A DNA stretch of 18,036 bases from Smittium culicis. Lineage: Eukaryota; Kickxellomycota; Harpellomycetes; Harpellales; Legeriomycetaceae. Made by a program: the position numbers and the translations under genes. Shown piece by piece: positions 17,041-18,036 of this stretch (positions are counted from its first letter, which is position 1; every line of letters begins with the position of its first letter). Under the pieces are notes generated by a model, which was not told where the DNA came from, did not search any database, and saw only the letters and a list, made by a program, of their open reading frames with translations. The DNA lies in the NCBI GenBank assembly GCA_001970855.1, contig LSSN01000832.1:9792-27827 (forward strand), in the 5' to 3' direction.

Positions 17041-18036
17041 TTAGTTTGATTTGGCTGAAAGCGAGGATATGTACTCACAGGCAACGATTTTAGTTGCAAG
17101 AACAAGCGATTCCGTCAAACACTCAGTGTTCATGATCAGTCGGCTATCTTCGTCGTCCGCTGCACTTTGCAGCTCATCGCTTTCTGCCTCAGTAGTGGAT
17201 GAAGATGTGGATGTGGATGTGGCCGTTGTCGTTGTAGTTGTCGTGGTGGTAGTGCTCGGCAATTGCCATGCTGACACTGGCAACAGCTGCGAGAACGTCA
17301 CGCTGCGCGTCTTTGCAGCATTGTCAACTAGCATAACAGCGAACCCGACCTTCCTGAAATCAGTGCCGGCGCTGTCCCCGCTCACCTTGAGAACGTCCGT
17401 ATAGTCGACGCAGAACGGCTGCGCCGCCAAGTACACCACGGCAGGCTCGCTATTCTGCTCGCCATCCTGCGTGCCGCCGCTCTTCGCAAGCAAGTGCACG
17501 ATGCTCGTCACCGCGCCGAACGCCGCGTCGTAGCCCACGGGCAAACTGCCCACGTCGCCAACCGCGCTCGCGATCCCATCGAACTCCGAAATCGTCGCCG
17601 ACACGTCCTCGCACATAAACGCTACCCCGGCCTTGCCCAGAAAATCCGCCGTCGCATTGAATATATGGCCAAGCGCTGCTTCGTCAACGCGCAGCCCCGC
17701 ATTCACCGCTACGCGCACCGTCACGCGCGTGGGCTCACGGATCGGCGGCGCGATCGTGTCCACCACGCGGTCCAGCGTCTTCAGCAGCGACTGGCTGAAA
17801 CTCGCCAGCGCCGCCTTGTCGATGTACGCGCCCAGCGCCGGCATCTCCGCACCACCACCACTGCCACCACCGCCAACGCCGCCGCGCGCGTCGCCCTCAA
17901 GCTCCGCGATATCGGCGGCCTGCAGGCCGTGCGGCAGATCGAGGCGCGCGAGCGCGGACTTTGACGTGTCGGCGAGCGTGCGCAGCTCGGCGGCTGCGGC
18001 GGTGATCGAGTCGCCGAGCAGCGTCTGCAAACCCGC
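17041..18036 (-). CDS. Unrecognised GC-rich protein, 5' part outside window
   Basis: The frame is open from the window edge to a TAA at 17041-17043 (331 codons seen). The first bases read GCG GGT TTG with no ATG, so the start lies outside; the first in-frame Met is at about residue 69. I do not recognise the family. The visible part is Ala/Val/Asp-rich, predicted soluble, with no transmembrane stretch. Features in order are a helical Ala/Leu-rich start (ITAAAAELRTLADTSKSALA), a Gly8-type linker, DKAALASFSQSLLKTLDRVV, then alternating Val/Ala segments (RVTVRVAVNAGLRV, SLPVGYDAAFGAV, VVYLAAQPFCVDYTDVLKV). A Thr10/Ser tract and an acidic patch follow, ahead of a short C-terminal helix ending SAKSN. 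Strong G/C-ending codon use differs sharply from the N-terminal half of the neighbouring cyclin. The gene converges on the cyclin. Confidence 0.8.
   Translation of the reverse strand, partial: AGLQTLLGDSITAAAAELRTLADTSKSALARLDLPHGLQAADIAELEGDARGGVGGGGSGGGAEMPALGAYIDKAALASFSQSLLKTLDRVVDTIAPPIREPTRVTVRVAVNAGLRVDEAALGHIFNATADFLGKAGVAFMCEDVSATISEFDGIASAVGDVGSLPVGYDAAFGAVTSIVHLLAKSGGTQDGEQNSEPAVVYLAAQPFCVDYTDVLKVSGDSAGTDFRKVGFAVMLVDNAAKTRSVTFSQLLPVSAWQLPSTTTTTTTTTTATSTSTSSSTTEAESDELQSAADDEDSRLIMNTECLTESLVLATKIVACEYISSLSAKSN

Noticed and set aside
17051..17964. + strand ORFs opposite the GC-rich gene
   Set aside because: They are antisense shadows favoured by high GC (poly-Val and Arg-rich text), while the - strand frame is open throughout and ends at a convergent stop.

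Overview
This is a eukaryotic window, most likely from an early-diverging fungus. Intergenic DNA is very AT-rich and full of A/T homopolymers. The one complete gene is an intronless cyclin with a long Asn/Ser/Pro-rich N-terminus. The transposons are a chromodomain Ty3/gypsy element (chromovirus) and a DIRS1-like tyrosine-recombinase retrotransposon. The lineage is inference and I would not name a genus. I saw no tRNA, rRNA, CRISPR or bacterial-type operon.

Layout. 1-268 is a perfect 7-bp satellite at the window edge. 269-1260 is AT-rich and shows no gene. From about 1261 to 8757 lies one heavily decayed chromovirus on the + strand: a weak protease trace, then reverse transcriptase, RNase H, integrase and chromodomain. 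It is broken by two later insertions. One is a 318-bp solo-LTR-like segment (2306-2623), placed exactly at the Phe/Leu-Leu-Gly motif of the RT. The other is a 4.1-kb DIRS1-like element on the - strand (4185-8300, 28-bp inverted terminal repeats), which splits the integrase. Reading across both insertions restores collinear chromovirus pol homology, and this is the main result of the window. The DIRS element itself carries gag, RT, RNase H, a methylase-like domain and a tyrosine recombinase, all inactivated.

8758-9064 is a short GC-richer patch with an unrecognised 65-codon ORF. 9065-14300 is gene-poor. It holds a 26-bp perfect palindrome, a 30-bp minisatellite, a purine-rich block, a pair of CCAAT boxes beside two telomere-like CCTAACCC boxes, and an excess of CCAAT/ATTGG pentamers upstream of the cyclin gene.

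14416-16770 encodes a 784-aa A/B/E-type cyclin. A GC-rich - strand gene (17041 to beyond 18036) converges on it. That gene is cut by the window end and I do not recognise its product. I found no new multi-gene system. The value here is in the nested retroelements, several unexplained inverted repeats, and the cyclin with its upstream region.
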